DNA of 64,000 bases. Source: an uncultured Rhodopila sp. GTDB taxonomy: Bacteria; Pseudomonadota; Alphaproteobacteria; Acetobacterales; Acetobacteraceae. How positions within the stretch are numbered: the first letter of the stretch is position 1; each line of letters opens with the position of its first letter. The stretch covers positions 1 to 64,000 of the forward strand of contig CAIZFE010000004.1 in NCBI GenBank assembly GCA_903932145.1, written 5' to 3'. The notes beneath the pieces were generated by a model. It searched no databases. It had not been told where the DNA came from and was given only the letters and a program-made list of their open reading frames with translations. Shown piece after piece: positions 42,710 to 50,838 of this stretch. The position numbers and the translations under genes were made by a program.

Positions 42710-43030
42710 TCATCCGGGTATTGAGGGCCGAGAGATTCGCATGCGTCCGTTGCGAAGGGTGACAATGGCGCCGGCCAACTCTGAACCATGGCGATCCAGC
42801 AAATCGGTCATCAGTGCAATCCGTTCGGTCACCGGCACATCCGGCAACCGGACGATGCCTGCGTGCCCGGCCCCGAGCAAATAGACCAATGTCCCGAAAT
42901 CACTGCCTGTCGTTACAAGAATGCGCTCTTCTTCAGCGGCGATACGCAGCAGTTCCGTGTCGCCGGGGTCAGGCTCATAGTGCCAGGTGGGCAACACGTC
43001 ATGACCCCGGGGCGTAAGCAAGGCAGGCGC
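42710..43030 (-). pseudogene. N-terminally truncated DUF5615 (PIN-like) toxin
   Basis: Coding sequence from about 43030 reads LLTPRGHDVLPTWHYEPDPG, LLRIAAEEERILVTTGSDFGTLVYL and AGIVRLPDVP, the core of DUF5615 PIN-like proteins. The initial segment with the first catalytic acidic residue (normally FLLDENL-like) is missing: the frame runs instead into the antitoxin gene. No proper start codon remains. See the overlapping DUF433 entry. Confidence 0.65.
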
Positions 43031-43196
43031 GAATGTCCTCGGTCTGCAGACCCGGGTAATCGTCCAGGATCGCCTCCTGTGTTTCACCCTGTGCCAACAG
43101 GCTGAGAATCAACTCGACCGAAATGCGCCTGCCGCGCACGATCGGCTTGCCGCCAAAGATGGCTGGGTCGCTGGTGATACGGTTAAGCTGGTCCAT
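42999..43196 (-). CDS. DUF433-family antitoxin, C-terminally truncated
   Basis: 65 residues opening MDQLNRITSDPAIFGGKPIVRGRRI and LILSLLAQGETQEAILDDYPGLQTEDIRACLAYA, a nearly complete DUF433 protein. After CLAYA it continues only PGS before a stop, because a deletion has joined it to the middle of the DUF5615 gene one frame away. The HTH-like core is intact so DNA binding may persist; it probably lacks the toxin-contact tail. Confidence 0.7.
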   Translation of the reverse strand: MDQLNRITSDPAIFGGKPIVRGRRISVELILSLLAQGETQEAILDDYPGLQTEDIRACLAYAPGS

Positions 43197-43359
43197 CGCA
43201 TCCTTTCAATATATCAGCGCCTGACGCCCGTCTGGCTTGCCGGTGCCGAAAGACCATCATAGGCGACCAGACCAATACGCATCGGTTGTGCCGCGCCCAC
43301 TCCAGGGCTTCATCGATCGCGCTGCCGATCGAGTCCACCGCCCGTCCCGTACCAATCAC

Positions 43360-43677
43360 TCAGTTGTCGCCACCGTCCCGCTTCGCCAACGCCGCGCTTT
43401 CTCGTTTGAGGGGACGGCCTGTGGGACACGCCTCCAGCGCGAAGCCGTGCAAGGCGTTGATCAAACTGTCGGGCATTTGCCGATAGAAAATGAACTGCCC
43501 ACGACGCTCGCTTTCCACCAGCCCAGCCGCCTCCAGGATAGACAGGTGCTGAGAAATGGACGGCTTGGACATGGCAAAGCGTGCGGCTATCTCGCCTGCG
43601 CTGAGCTCGGCTTGAGAGAGATAAGCCAGGATCTGACGCCGAACGGACGATGCCAGGGCTTCGAAAACACGCTGCAT
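43360..43677 (-). CDS. ArsR/SdpR-family transcriptional regulator
   Basis: 105 residues with a winged helix: MQRVFEALASSVRRQILAYLSQ, ELSAGEIAARFAMSKPSISQHLSILEAAGLV as the helix-turn-helix, and the wing ERRGQFIFYRQM. No metal-binding cysteine pair of the ArsR type is seen, so it is closer to the SdpR/autorepressor kind. ATG 43677 follows an AAGG and sits just outside a long inverted repeat; an ATG at 43707 lies inside that repeat and is less likely. Divergent from the desaturase gene, which it probably controls together with itself. Confidence 0.87.
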   Translation of the reverse strand: MQRVFEALASSVRRQILAYLSQAELSAGEIAARFAMSKPSISQHLSILEAAGLVESERRGQFIFYRQMPDSLINALHGFALEACPTGRPLKRESAALAKRDGGDN

Positions 43678-43686
43678 GCCTTGGTA

Positions 43687-43748
43687 TTTAGGTGATAAAC
43701 TAAGCATTGACAAGCTCGGCTGTGTCGATGTTTAGTCTATTACCTAAA
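43687..43748. promoter_or_regulatory. Long inverted repeat between the regulator and the desaturase
   Basis: A 26-base arm at 43687-43712 (starting TTTAGGT, containing ACTAA and CAT) matches the reverse complement of 43723-43748 at 22 positions, around a 10-base centre. It is AT-rich and fills the divergent promoter gap. This is a strong candidate operator for the adjacent ArsR-type regulator, wide enough for two dimers. Confidence 0.75.
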
Positions 43749-43769
43749 CACCGAAATTGGTTCCGAACC

Positions 43770-44696
43770 ATGACCGCAGCATTCCGATGCACTTCAACCA
43801 CTCGCATGATCGCCGATGCGAACACGTCCGCGGCTGATGGTCGCCTCGAATGGGCGCCGGCCAAGTCACTCTGGATCGGCGGGATGCTGTTGGCAGCGGT
43901 GCTCCTGGGTCCCGTCTTTGTCACGCCTGGAGCCGTCGCGCTGTTCGCGGCAACGACAGTTGTCACCCTTTGCGCCGGACACTCGGTTGGAATGCACCGG
44001 TTGCTGGTTCATCGCAGTTTCTCGGCTAAGCCCCTGGTCGAGTACGTCCTGGTCTATCTGGGAACGCTGGTCGGGATGGCGGGTCCGGTGGGCATGGTGC
44101 GCCTCCATGACATGCGTGATTGGGCGCAACGGCAATCCGCCTGCCACGATCTGCTCGCCAACCGGCTTCCGATACTGCGCGACGCGGTGCTACAGATGCA
44201 CGCGCGCCTGATCCTGACACATCCACCTCGGTTTCTCGTGGAGTCCCGGATTACCGGCGACAGAGTGTTTCGCTGGCTGGAAGCGAGCTGGATGTTACAG
44301 CAGCTCCCGTGGGCCGCGCTGTTCTACGCGGCAGGAGGACTGCCGTGGGTAGTTTGGGGCATTCCAGTCCGAATTGCAGTATCGCTTACCGGCCACTGGC
44401 TCGTTGTGCACCTGACCCACCGTTATGGCCCACAGGGCTGGGTGGTCGACGGTGAGTCCGTTCAAGGGCATGACCTGCCGGCGGCGGCTTGGCTCACCTT
44501 CGGCGAGGCTTGGCATTCGACCCATCATGCATGGCCGGACTCAGCGCGCCTCGGGACGGAACCGGGCCAAGCCGACCCCGGTTGGTGGCTGCTGCGCGGC
44601 TTGGAGCGCTTGGGCCTTGTCTGGGATTTGAAGCAGCCTGGCGTTTTACAGCCGCGGCCCGGCGTTCGCCGACTGCGGGCTACAGTTGGGCCATAG
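43770..44696 (+). CDS. Fatty acid desaturase, acyl-CoA/acyl-lipid membrane type
   Basis: About 308 residues with hydrophobic pairs (LWIGGMLLAAVLLGPVFV, AVALFAATTVVTLCAG). Iron-binding histidines are present but unusual: box 1 GHSVGMHRLLVHRSF, a second segment VRLHDMRDWAQRQSACHDLL in place of a plain HxxHH, and box 3 EAWHSTHHAWPDSARLG. This variant occurs in alphaproteobacterial desaturases as far as I recall. Start is uncertain: ATG 43770 or 43806 are both beyond the operator; the ATG-like start at 43707 lies within it. Likely regulated by the divergent ArsR-type gene in response to a membrane or lipid cue. Confidence 0.82.
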   Translation: MTAAFRCTSTTRMIADANTSAADGRLEWAPAKSLWIGGMLLAAVLLGPVFVTPGAVALFAATTVVTLCAGHSVGMHRLLVHRSFSAKPLVEYVLVYLGTLVGMAGPVGMVRLHDMRDWAQRQSACHDLLANRLPILRDAVLQMHARLILTHPPRFLVESRITGDRVFRWLEASWMLQQLPWAALFYAAGGLPWVVWGIPVRIAVSLTGHWLVVHLTHRYGPQGWVVDGESVQGHDLPAAAWLTFGEAWHSTHHAWPDSARLGTEPGQADPGWWLLRGLERLGLVWDLKQPGVLQPRPGVRRLRATVGP

Positions 44697-44799
44697 TTCA
44701 ATCCCCCCTTGGTGGCAACATTCTCGCAGGCTGATGGATGGTGTGGGATTCAAAAATTATGCACCAAGGGCCGGCCGGTATAGGCTTCGCTTGTACTTA

Positions 44800-45585
44800 C
44801 TACGGCATCGGATCACATTGGGGGGTGCTCAGAGGTTGTGCCTCGGCGTTACCGTTGCTATCGAGCGTCAGAGCCACGTCATACGAAACAATACTAGGAT
44901 CATCGTCCGGTGGAGGCATTAGACCTATCGGGTTCCCCTCATAGCCTTTCTTGCAAACTTCTGCTGTAGGCGGCTCAGAAAATGCGCCGCGTGGAATATC
45001 GCCTTTGGACAGCAATTGCGCCCAACACCGATCACGGTCAGACAGCAGCGAGCAGGGGGCGTTGACACCGCGTCGATAGCGCATGTGCAAAACACCCCCG
45101 GTCATCTTGACCGAGGTGATGCCGTACAAGCCCAGGTATCCATCGGCACCCAATACGCCGTCTTGGAAAAGCTGATGGCCGTTCCGCACATTGAAAACAA
45201 TGAATTGGCTGGCTCCACCCGGGTCAGCCGCTTCAAACAACAGAAAATCACCCAAGCGGCCATTAAAATAGAACCCGGCGCTCGATAGCTTCACCGAGTT
45301 AGGCTTGCTCCGCCCACATTTAGCCCGTGCGCCGTTCTCCGGCTGTGGCAGGATCAGCGCATCCTCCGGTGCCGGGGATTTGCTATCTGATACTTGGATC
45401 ATGACATCGTCATAAAGGTAGCAGGTTACGGCGTAATCGCCCGGCGGCGTCGCGCTTGGCGGTATCTCGATTACATTTGCGGGGGGATCGAAGCCCAAAA
45501 TTGTTTGTGCTGTCGCTGGCGCCACGACAAGTGCAAGTATCAGGCTCGTGCAAGCTAGCCGATCAAGTATGGTATTGTTTCGCAT
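44800..45585 (-). CDS. Secreted hypothetical protein
   Basis: 261 residues from ATG 45585 with a Sec signal (LACTSLILALVVAPATAQ, cleavage after ATA or TAQ). The mature protein has several cysteines (VTCYLYDD, AKCGRSK, APCSLLSDRDRCW, EVCKKG), suggesting periplasmic disulfides, and ends in an acidic-Pro segment. No family recognised. Codon use is somewhat less GC-biased than neighbours, consistent with an accessory gene. Isolated, with no operon partner visible. Confidence 0.7.
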   Translation of the reverse strand: MRNNTILDRLACTSLILALVVAPATAQTILGFDPPANVIEIPPSATPPGDYAVTCYLYDDVMIQVSDSKSPAPEDALILPQPENGARAKCGRSKPNSVKLSSAGFYFNGRLGDFLLFEAADPGGASQFIVFNVRNGHQLFQDGVLGADGYLGLYGITSVKMTGGVLHMRYRRGVNAPCSLLSDRDRCWAQLLSKGDIPRGAFSEPPTAEVCKKGYEGNPIGLMPPPDDDPSIVSYDVALTLDSNGNAEAQPLSTPQCDPMP

Positions 45586-45726
45586 GGCCACCATTCTAAC
45601 CCCACGGGACAGGATGACAACCAAGCCCGTTTCTACACAAGAGCGACCGGGTCGCAGAAATCAAGAATTTTGTTCTGGAAGTTTGTCTAAACAAAATCAG
45701 TCCTGTGGCGTGCGCGTAAATCAGTT

Positions 45727-45758
45727 CGAATGTCCGCCCCAACCAGGGCGGACATTCG
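45727..45758. terminator. Strong hairpin after the thiolase-like gene
   Basis: CGAATGTCCGCCC (45727-45739) pairs perfectly with GGGCGGACATTCG (45746-45758) around CAACCA. It begins about 20 bases past the thiolase-like stop on the minus strand. No T-run. A one-armed, degraded version follows the duplicated thiolase scrap at 42.54 kb. Confidence 0.5.
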
Positions 45759-45776
45759 GACCGACTGTGCTTCCCC

Positions 45777-46931
45777 TCAAACCGTCGCCGACCCACCCAA
45801 AATCGTCGTCGCCTGCGCCGACAGCACGCCGCCATTCCCATGCACAACGGCCACATCAGCCCCGGCAACCTGCCGCTGCCCGCAGTCCCCGCGCAGTTGC
45901 CGCACCGCCTCGATCAGCAGGAACAGCCCGTACATCCCGGGGTGACAATACGACAGCCCGCCGCCATTGGTGTTGACCGCCAGCGATCCCCCCGGCGCTA
46001 TCCGGCCTCCCGCCACGAACGGCCCGCCCTCGCCTTTCCCGCAGAACCCGAGGTCCTCCAGGAACAGGATCGTATTGATCGTGAACGCATCATACAGCGC
46101 CACCACCTTCACATCCGCCGGTTTTACGCGCGCCGCCCGATAGGCCTGTGCCCCGGACTGGATCGCCCCGGTATGCGTCAGCACCGGCATCGAACTGATC
46201 GAGGCATGCGTGATCGACTGCCCGCTGCCCAGCACATACACCGGCTTCTGCTTCATCGACTTCGCGCGATCCGCCCGCACCAGGATGATCGCGCCGCCGC
46301 CATCGGTCACCAGACACACATCCCGCACCGTGAACGGATCGCTGATCGGTCGGGCATTCAGGACATCGGCAATGGTCAGCGGCTTTTTCTCCCAAGCCAC
46401 CGGGTTCATCAGCGCCCACTCCCTGGCCGCCACCGCCACCGCCGCCATCTGCTCACGCGTCGTGCCATACTCGTGCATGTGCCGGTTGGCCGCCATCGCG
46501 TATGCGGTCGCCGGCAGGAACGGCTTGAACGGAGTCTCGTACGGGTTGAACTCCCGAGCACTGGCGGCGCGACGGCCAACGGTGCGCTGAGTGCTGCCAT
46601 AGGCGACAACGGCGACCGAACACAGCCCGGCCTCCAGCGCCGCATGGGCGTGCGCGACATGGACCTCGAACGAGGACCCGCCGACGATGGTGCTGTCGGT
46701 GTAGGCATTCGGCAGCCCCAGGTATTCGACCAGCGACATCGCCGACGTCCGAGCCTGCGTGGTCGCGCAGAACAATCCGTCCACATCGGCCAGCGTCAGC
46801 CCGGCATCGATCAATGCTCTGTGAATCCCCTGCGCCATCAGATCCAGCGGGCTCATCAGCGCGGCAACCGCGCCCAGATCGGATTCGGCGGCGCCAACAA
46901 TGGCGACGCTGCCGCGTGTCACATTGGCCAT
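45777..46931 (-). CDS. Thiolase-superfamily protein (SCP-x / acetyl-CoA acetyltransferase-like)
   Basis: 384 residues of the thiolase fold, closest to the non-condensing lipid-transfer-associated group: VAIVGAAESDLG, GLFCATTQARTSAMSLVEYLG where the nucleophile Cys would lie, YGSTQR, VTDGGGAIILVRAD, and the C-terminal NTNGGGLSYCHPGMYG with a conserved His and Cys. Start is ATG 46931 (or GTG 46934), overlapping the DUF35 stop. This pairing with an OB-fold/DUF35 partner is typical for acyl-CoA degrading thiolases of steroid or aromatic side chains; the substrate is not readable. Confidence 0.86.
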   Translation of the reverse strand: MANVTRGSVAIVGAAESDLGAVAALMSPLDLMAQGIHRALIDAGLTLADVDGLFCATTQARTSAMSLVEYLGLPNAYTDSTIVGGSSFEVHVAHAHAALEAGLCSVAVVAYGSTQRTVGRRAASAREFNPYETPFKPFLPATAYAMAANRHMHEYGTTREQMAAVAVAAREWALMNPVAWEKKPLTIADVLNARPISDPFTVRDVCLVTDGGGAIILVRADRAKSMKQKPVYVLGSGQSITHASISSMPVLTHTGAIQSGAQAYRAARVKPADVKVVALYDAFTINTILFLEDLGFCGKGEGGPFVAGGRIAPGGSLAVNTNGGGLSYCHPGMYGLFLLIEAVRQLRGDCGQRQVAGADVAVVHGNGGVLSAQATTILGGSATV

Positions 46932-47314
46932 CACGCGCCCTCCACCGGAGTGAACACGGGGTACGGGTCTTCATCGCCCTCCGGCGTATGCACCCGGAAC
47001 TTCACCCGCATGCCGATCTTGACGGATGTCGGCTCGATATCCTCCACCCGGCTCATCATGCGAAAACCTTCGTCCACATCGACCAGACAGACATTGTATT
47101 TCGGCCCCTGCTGCGGATGGACCACGGTCGTTGCGTGAACGGTGGCAAGCCCCGCGCTGACCCGCCATTCCAGGTCAGCCGCGCCGGTTCTCGGTGCGAT
47201 GACGCGCGGATAGAAGACGACCTGCCGCGCGGAGGGGCTGAACTGGTAGCCCAACTCCCCTCGCTTCAGATGAGCGATGTATGTCGCAAGTGGCGACTCG
47301 GCCGCGTTCGGCAT
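46931..47314 (-). CDS. DUF35/OB-fold acyl-CoA-associated protein lacking the zinc ribbon
   Basis: 127 residues. The C-terminal OB fold is clear: ATVHATTVVHPQQGPKYNVCLVDVDEG, then VKIGMRVKFRV and a PVFTPV end. The N-terminal rubredoxin-like zinc ribbon of DUF35 proteins normally has two CxxC pairs, but here the equivalent FSPSARQVVFYPRVIAPRTGAADLEW has no cysteine. It overlaps the thiolase-like start, and such pairs form a functional complex that hands acyl-CoA to the thiolase. Confidence 0.8.
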   Translation of the reverse strand: MPNAAESPLATYIAHLKRGELGYQFSPSARQVVFYPRVIAPRTGAADLEWRVSAGLATVHATTVVHPQQGPKYNVCLVDVDEGFRMMSRVEDIEPTSVKIGMRVKFRVHTPEGDEDPYPVFTPVEGA

Positions 47315-47434
47315 GGCACTGGTTCCCCTGACGTTTCGGCGATCACGCTAGCAACCCGGGCGCGTCCGGACAAACTTGCTTCATTCCCTAACGCGACGCT
47401 TGCACCAGACCCGCGTAAAGACCAGATTTCGTCC

Positions 47435-48031
47435 ATGGCCAGTTCGCACCCTCCCTCTGTTACCCAGTCGCCCGATGACGGCTTCCTGACCGGCCAGTTG
47501 CTGATTGCGATGCCGGCCATGGCTGACCCGCGCTTTCAACAAAGCCTGATCTATGTCTGCGCCCATACGCCGGAAGGCGCGATGGGTCTCGTGCTGAACC
47601 GTCCGATCATCAAGCCGACCTTTGACGACCTGCTGAAGCAACTCAGCGTCGAACCGCTGCCTCCCGTCCGGCAGATCAAGCTCTGCGCCGGTGGCCCGGT
47701 GGAAAACGCCCGCGGTTTCGTCCTGCACACCAACGACTGGACCGGTGAGGGCAGCCTGAAGGTGGACAACGCCATGGCGCTGACCGCCAGCCTGGATGTC
47801 CTGAAAGTCATCGCTGAGGGCGGCGGCCCCCGCGAATGCGTCCTCGCGCTCGGGTATGCCGGTTGGGGACCGGGTCAACTCGACCAGGAGATCCAGCAGA
47901 ATTCCTGGCTGTCGGTGCAGGCTGACGAGACCCTGCTGTTCGATGCCGATCACGACACCAAATGGCGGCGGGCGTTCGCCAAATTGCGGGTCGATCCGTT
48001 GCTGCTGTCGGACACCGCCGGACACGCATAA
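47435..48031 (+). CDS. YqgE/AlgH family protein (UPF0301)
   Basis: 198 residues with the family blocks FLTGQLLIAMPAMADPRFQQSLIYVCAH, GAMGLVLNRP, GGPVENARGFVLH and ALGYAGWGPGQLDQEIQQNSWL. Conserved in proteobacteria; a role in transcriptional control of surface polymers was proposed for AlgH but the molecular function is unsettled. ATG at 47435 fits the family start; the longer frame from 46814 is antisense to the thiolase and DUF35 genes. Confidence 0.9.
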   Translation: MASSHPPSVTQSPDDGFLTGQLLIAMPAMADPRFQQSLIYVCAHTPEGAMGLVLNRPIIKPTFDDLLKQLSVEPLPPVRQIKLCAGGPVENARGFVLHTNDWTGEGSLKVDNAMALTASLDVLKVIAEGGGPRECVLALGYAGWGPGQLDQEIQQNSWLSVQADETLLFDADHDTKWRRAFAKLRVDPLLLSDTAGHA

Positions 48032-48113
48032 AATCGTTCGCTGTTAACGTTTCGGTAAGGTTTTGCCCGTATGACTCGCATGCGTCGCAGCACCCCATCC
48101 GAAAGAGCCCGTC

Positions 48114-48362
48114 GTGATCGCATCGTTATCCGCAATAGCGTCCGTTGTCCGCGAGGTCTTGCACGACCGCGACCTTGATATCGCCCTGACCACGCGTTTC
48201 GACGATCTGCCCGACTGGGACTCGATGGATCTGGTCAGCGTCGTGGTCGAAATCGAATGCCGTTTCGATGTGCAGTTTGAACTGGTCGAGATCGAACGCA
48301 TCATCACCATCGGCGATCTGGTTCATATGCTGGAGGCAAAACAAATCCTGACCGCGGTCTGA
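48114..48362 (+). CDS. Acyl carrier protein
   Basis: 82 residues with a four-helix carrier fold and the phosphopantetheine attachment serine in DWDSMDLVSVVVEIE. Acidic, as expected. GTG start at 48114 preceded by AAAGAG. It ends 5 bases before the MBOAT gene, which is followed without a gap by an SGNH-type gene, so it likely supplies an acyl or aminoacyl group as a thioester to the membrane acyltransferase (compare DltC). Not the fatty-acid-synthesis ACP, whose context would be fab genes. Confidence 0.87.
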   Translation: MIASLSAIASVVREVLHDRDLDIALTTRFDDLPDWDSMDLVSVVVEIECRFDVQFELVEIERIITIGDLVHMLEAKQILTAV

Positions 48363-48367
48363 CGCCG

Positions 48368-49762
48368 GTGGGTTTTAGCGGTCTTCCATTCCTGTTGGGT
48401 TTTTTGCCGTTGTTTCTGGTCGGCGTTGCCATCGCCGAACGCTTCGGGACGGACTGGACGAAGAACTGGCTGATCGCCGCATCGTTGCTGTTTTATGGCG
48501 TCGGAGCCCCGTCGTTCCTGCCGCTGTTGCTCCTGTCCGTCGGCGGCAACTACCTGTTGTTGCACGCAATGTCCGGCTCCGGCCGATGGGCGGCCTTCGG
48601 CGTCGCTGCCAACATCGCGGTGCTGGGCTGGTTCAAATACTGGGCGCCGGAAACCCCGCTGTTGGGTTTGAGCTTCTTCACATTCACCCAAATCGCCTGC
48701 CTGCTGCATCACGCCGGGGGCGACGTTCCGCCTCCGAAAGCGCGAGATTACATCCTGTTCGCCGCTTTCTTCCCCGCCTTGCTGGCCGGTCCCATCCTGA
48801 ATCCGCGCGAGATGCTGCCACAGTTCGCAAGAACCACGGGTTGGGCGCTGACCGAACGCACCTTCACCATCGGCAGCGGCTTTTTTATCATCGGGTTGTT
48901 GAAGAAAGCCCTGGTGGCGGACCCGCTTTCCACCGTCGTGGCCGCTGGTTTCGCCAACCCGGAGGCGCTGACACTCTTATCCGCCTGGCAGGCCGCGATG
49001 GCTTATTCACTGCAACTGTATTTTGATTTCTCCGGCTACACCGACATGGCGATTGGCCTGTCCCGGATGGTTGCGCTGCGCTTTCCCGACAATTTTGATC
49101 AGCCCTACAAAGCGCCGTCGCTTATTCAGTATTGGCAGCGCTGGCACATGTCGCTGACAGGCTTTCTGATGACGTCCGTCCACGCGCCGCTGACCCTGGC
49201 CATCCTGCGTTGGCGCAAGCAGCACGGCCTCGGGATCGATGCGGCGTCACAACGCACCGCCGCCGGATTTGTGTCCATGATCGGGGTCCCGGTTGTCGTG
49301 ACGATGATGCTGGTCTCCCTTTGGCACGGCGCCACATTGCCGTTTCTGCTGTTCGGGCTGCTGCACGCGGGGGGGCTGCTGGTCAACCATCTCTGGCGGG
49401 TGAACCGGCGGCCACCACCGCCGCTTTTTGTGTGCATCGCGCTGACGTATCTCTGCATTCTGATCGGAGCGGTGCTGTTTCGGGCAAGCTCAGCCCGTGC
49501 GGCGGGGGCGGTTTTTGCCGCAATGGCCGGCCTGCGTGGTCTGGGCAGCGTCCAACCCGATATCCATGCGATCACCGACGTCTCCTGGCTGGCGGCCCTA
49601 TACGCGATCGTCTGGTTTGCCCCGACCACCCGCCAGTGGATGGAGGCCGACCGCTTCGCCGCCCCGCTCTCGCCGCAATGGGCCGTCGCCCTGGGATGTG
49701 CGGCGACGCTCGGCCTGTTAGGCGCCGGCGGTTCGTCCGAATTTCTGTATGTTCGCTTCTGA
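48368..49762 (+). CDS. Membrane-bound O-acyltransferase (MBOAT, AlgI/DltB-like)
   Basis: 464 residues with ten or more helices and MBOAT landmarks: FFTFTQIACLLHHAGGDVPP, LQLYFDFSGYTDMAIGLSRMVALRFP and the catalytic-His segment VSLWHGATLPFLLFGLLHAGG. GTG start at 48368. Its stop overlaps the next ATG (TGATG at 49760-49764). Expected to move an acyl group from a cytoplasmic carrier (probably the ACP before it) to an extracytoplasmic polymer or sugar acceptor. Confidence 0.92.
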   Translation: MGFSGLPFLLGFLPLFLVGVAIAERFGTDWTKNWLIAASLLFYGVGAPSFLPLLLLSVGGNYLLLHAMSGSGRWAAFGVAANIAVLGWFKYWAPETPLLGLSFFTFTQIACLLHHAGGDVPPPKARDYILFAAFFPALLAGPILNPREMLPQFARTTGWALTERTFTIGSGFFIIGLLKKALVADPLSTVVAAGFANPEALTLLSAWQAAMAYSLQLYFDFSGYTDMAIGLSRMVALRFPDNFDQPYKAPSLIQYWQRWHMSLTGFLMTSVHAPLTLAILRWRKQHGLGIDAASQRTAAGFVSMIGVPVVVTMMLVSLWHGATLPFLLFGLLHAGGLLVNHLWRVNRRPPPPLFVCIALTYLCILIGAVLFRASSARAAGAVFAAMAGLRGLGSVQPDIHAITDVSWLAALYAIVWFAPTTRQWMEADRFAAPLSPQWAVALGCAATLGLLGAGGSSEFLYVRF

Positions 49763-50838
49763 TGCGCGGTCCGCGACTGATGGGCTTGTCGGCCGTGGTC
49801 AGTTTCGCCTCAATCTGGATCTGGATCGTGGTGATGCCGATGGCCTTCATGGACCCGGAGTATGCGTCCTGGCGCGCCAAGCTGACGATGCTCGATCGCT
49901 GCGACATCGGCGAGGCGATCGTGCTCGGCGATTCCCGAGCGGCGGCCGGTATCCTGCCGAACCGCTTGCCGTTTCGTGCGACCAACCTCGCCATCGGTGG
50001 CGGCGAGGCGATCGAGGCCATGGCGGCCCTGACCCGGGTGCTGCATTGCCAGGACTTACCACGGCTGGCGATCATCTCGATCGATCCCGGTCATTTCACC
50101 CGGCCGGACCTGTTCTGGTACCGCAGCGTGCGCTACGGATTTGTCTCGGTGCACGACATCGCCGCGCTGCGTGAGGCCTCGCGTAAGACCGGCGATGGGT
50201 CGGTGTATGACGGGCATCGCACCAGCGGTCTGCCAACCGCGCTACGCGACCTGGAGTATAGGATACAGTTTCCGCCGTTGTATTTCTCCAGTCTGCTCCA
50301 CGGTGGCCTGGTGGTTCGCGAGACTGGAAACGCAACCATTCTGGCCGGGACCCTGGCGTCGAGAGGCCAGTATTATTTTGGATCCAACGCCGGTTCGGAC
50401 ACAGTCGCGTTCGATGGCCATATGGACTCGTTCCAGGCGCTGCCGATCCTTGATCATTACTTCGACACCGTTCTATCGGCGCTCGACCGGCACGGGATCG
50501 AGGCCCTTTTCGTAGCCATGCCGGTGAACGACGCGACCGGACAACAGGTGCGGCCCGCCGTGCGGGAACAGTTCCGGGCGTATCTGTCGGATTACGAACG
50601 GCGCTACCCGCATTTCCATGTCGCGGGTGATCTGATGCCGTCCTGGCCGAACCGTCTGTTCGGCGACACGTTCTCCCATCTGAACCCGGAGGGCGCGGAA
50701 CGCTTCAGTGCCGCGCTGGCTCAACGGCTACAGGATGCCCCGCCAAGGACACAGAATGAGGCGCAAAATGGGTGGTTGAGCGACACCGGCGCGGCGGCTT
50801 CCGCCAAGGTCGTGCCCATCTCGAAACGTGGATCGTAG
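49762..50838 (+). CDS. SGNH/DltD-like membrane-anchored hydrolase or acyltransferase accessory
   Basis: 358 residues with an N-terminal hydrophobic anchor (LMGLSAVVSFASIWIWIVVMPMAF) and a periplasmic SGNH-like domain: EAIVLGDSRAAAGILP (nucleophile Ser block), NLAIGGGEAIEAM, and TFSHLNPEGAERFSAAL carrying the catalytic His. Directly coupled to the MBOAT gene by a 1-base overlap. The final 118 bases overlap the 3' end of the radical SAM gene on the other strand. The upstream part of the long frame (from 49132) is antisense-like and excluded. Role inferred from DltD and AlgX/AlgJ partners of MBOATs. Confidence 0.83.
   Translation: MRGPRLMGLSAVVSFASIWIWIVVMPMAFMDPEYASWRAKLTMLDRCDIGEAIVLGDSRAAAGILPNRLPFRATNLAIGGGEAIEAMAALTRVLHCQDLPRLAIISIDPGHFTRPDLFWYRSVRYGFVSVHDIAALREASRKTGDGSVYDGHRTSGLPTALRDLEYRIQFPPLYFSSLLHGGLVVRETGNATILAGTLASRGQYYFGSNAGSDTVAFDGHMDSFQALPILDHYFDTVLSALDRHGIEALFVAMPVNDATGQQVRPAVREQFRAYLSDYERRYPHFHVAGDLMPSWPNRLFGDTFSHLNPEGAERFSAALAQRLQDAPPRTQNEAQNGWLSDTGAAASAKVVPISKRGS

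Noticed and set aside
45840-47138. 432-codon plus-strand frame opposite the thiolase and DUF35 genes
   Set aside because: Arg/His-rich translation typical of an antisense shadow; the minus-strand genes carry clear family motifs and overlapping stop/start signals.
49132-49761. Upstream extension of the SGNH gene frame
   Set aside because: This stretch lies inside the MBOAT gene in another frame and has no coding character; the gene starts at 49762 with a TGATG overlap.
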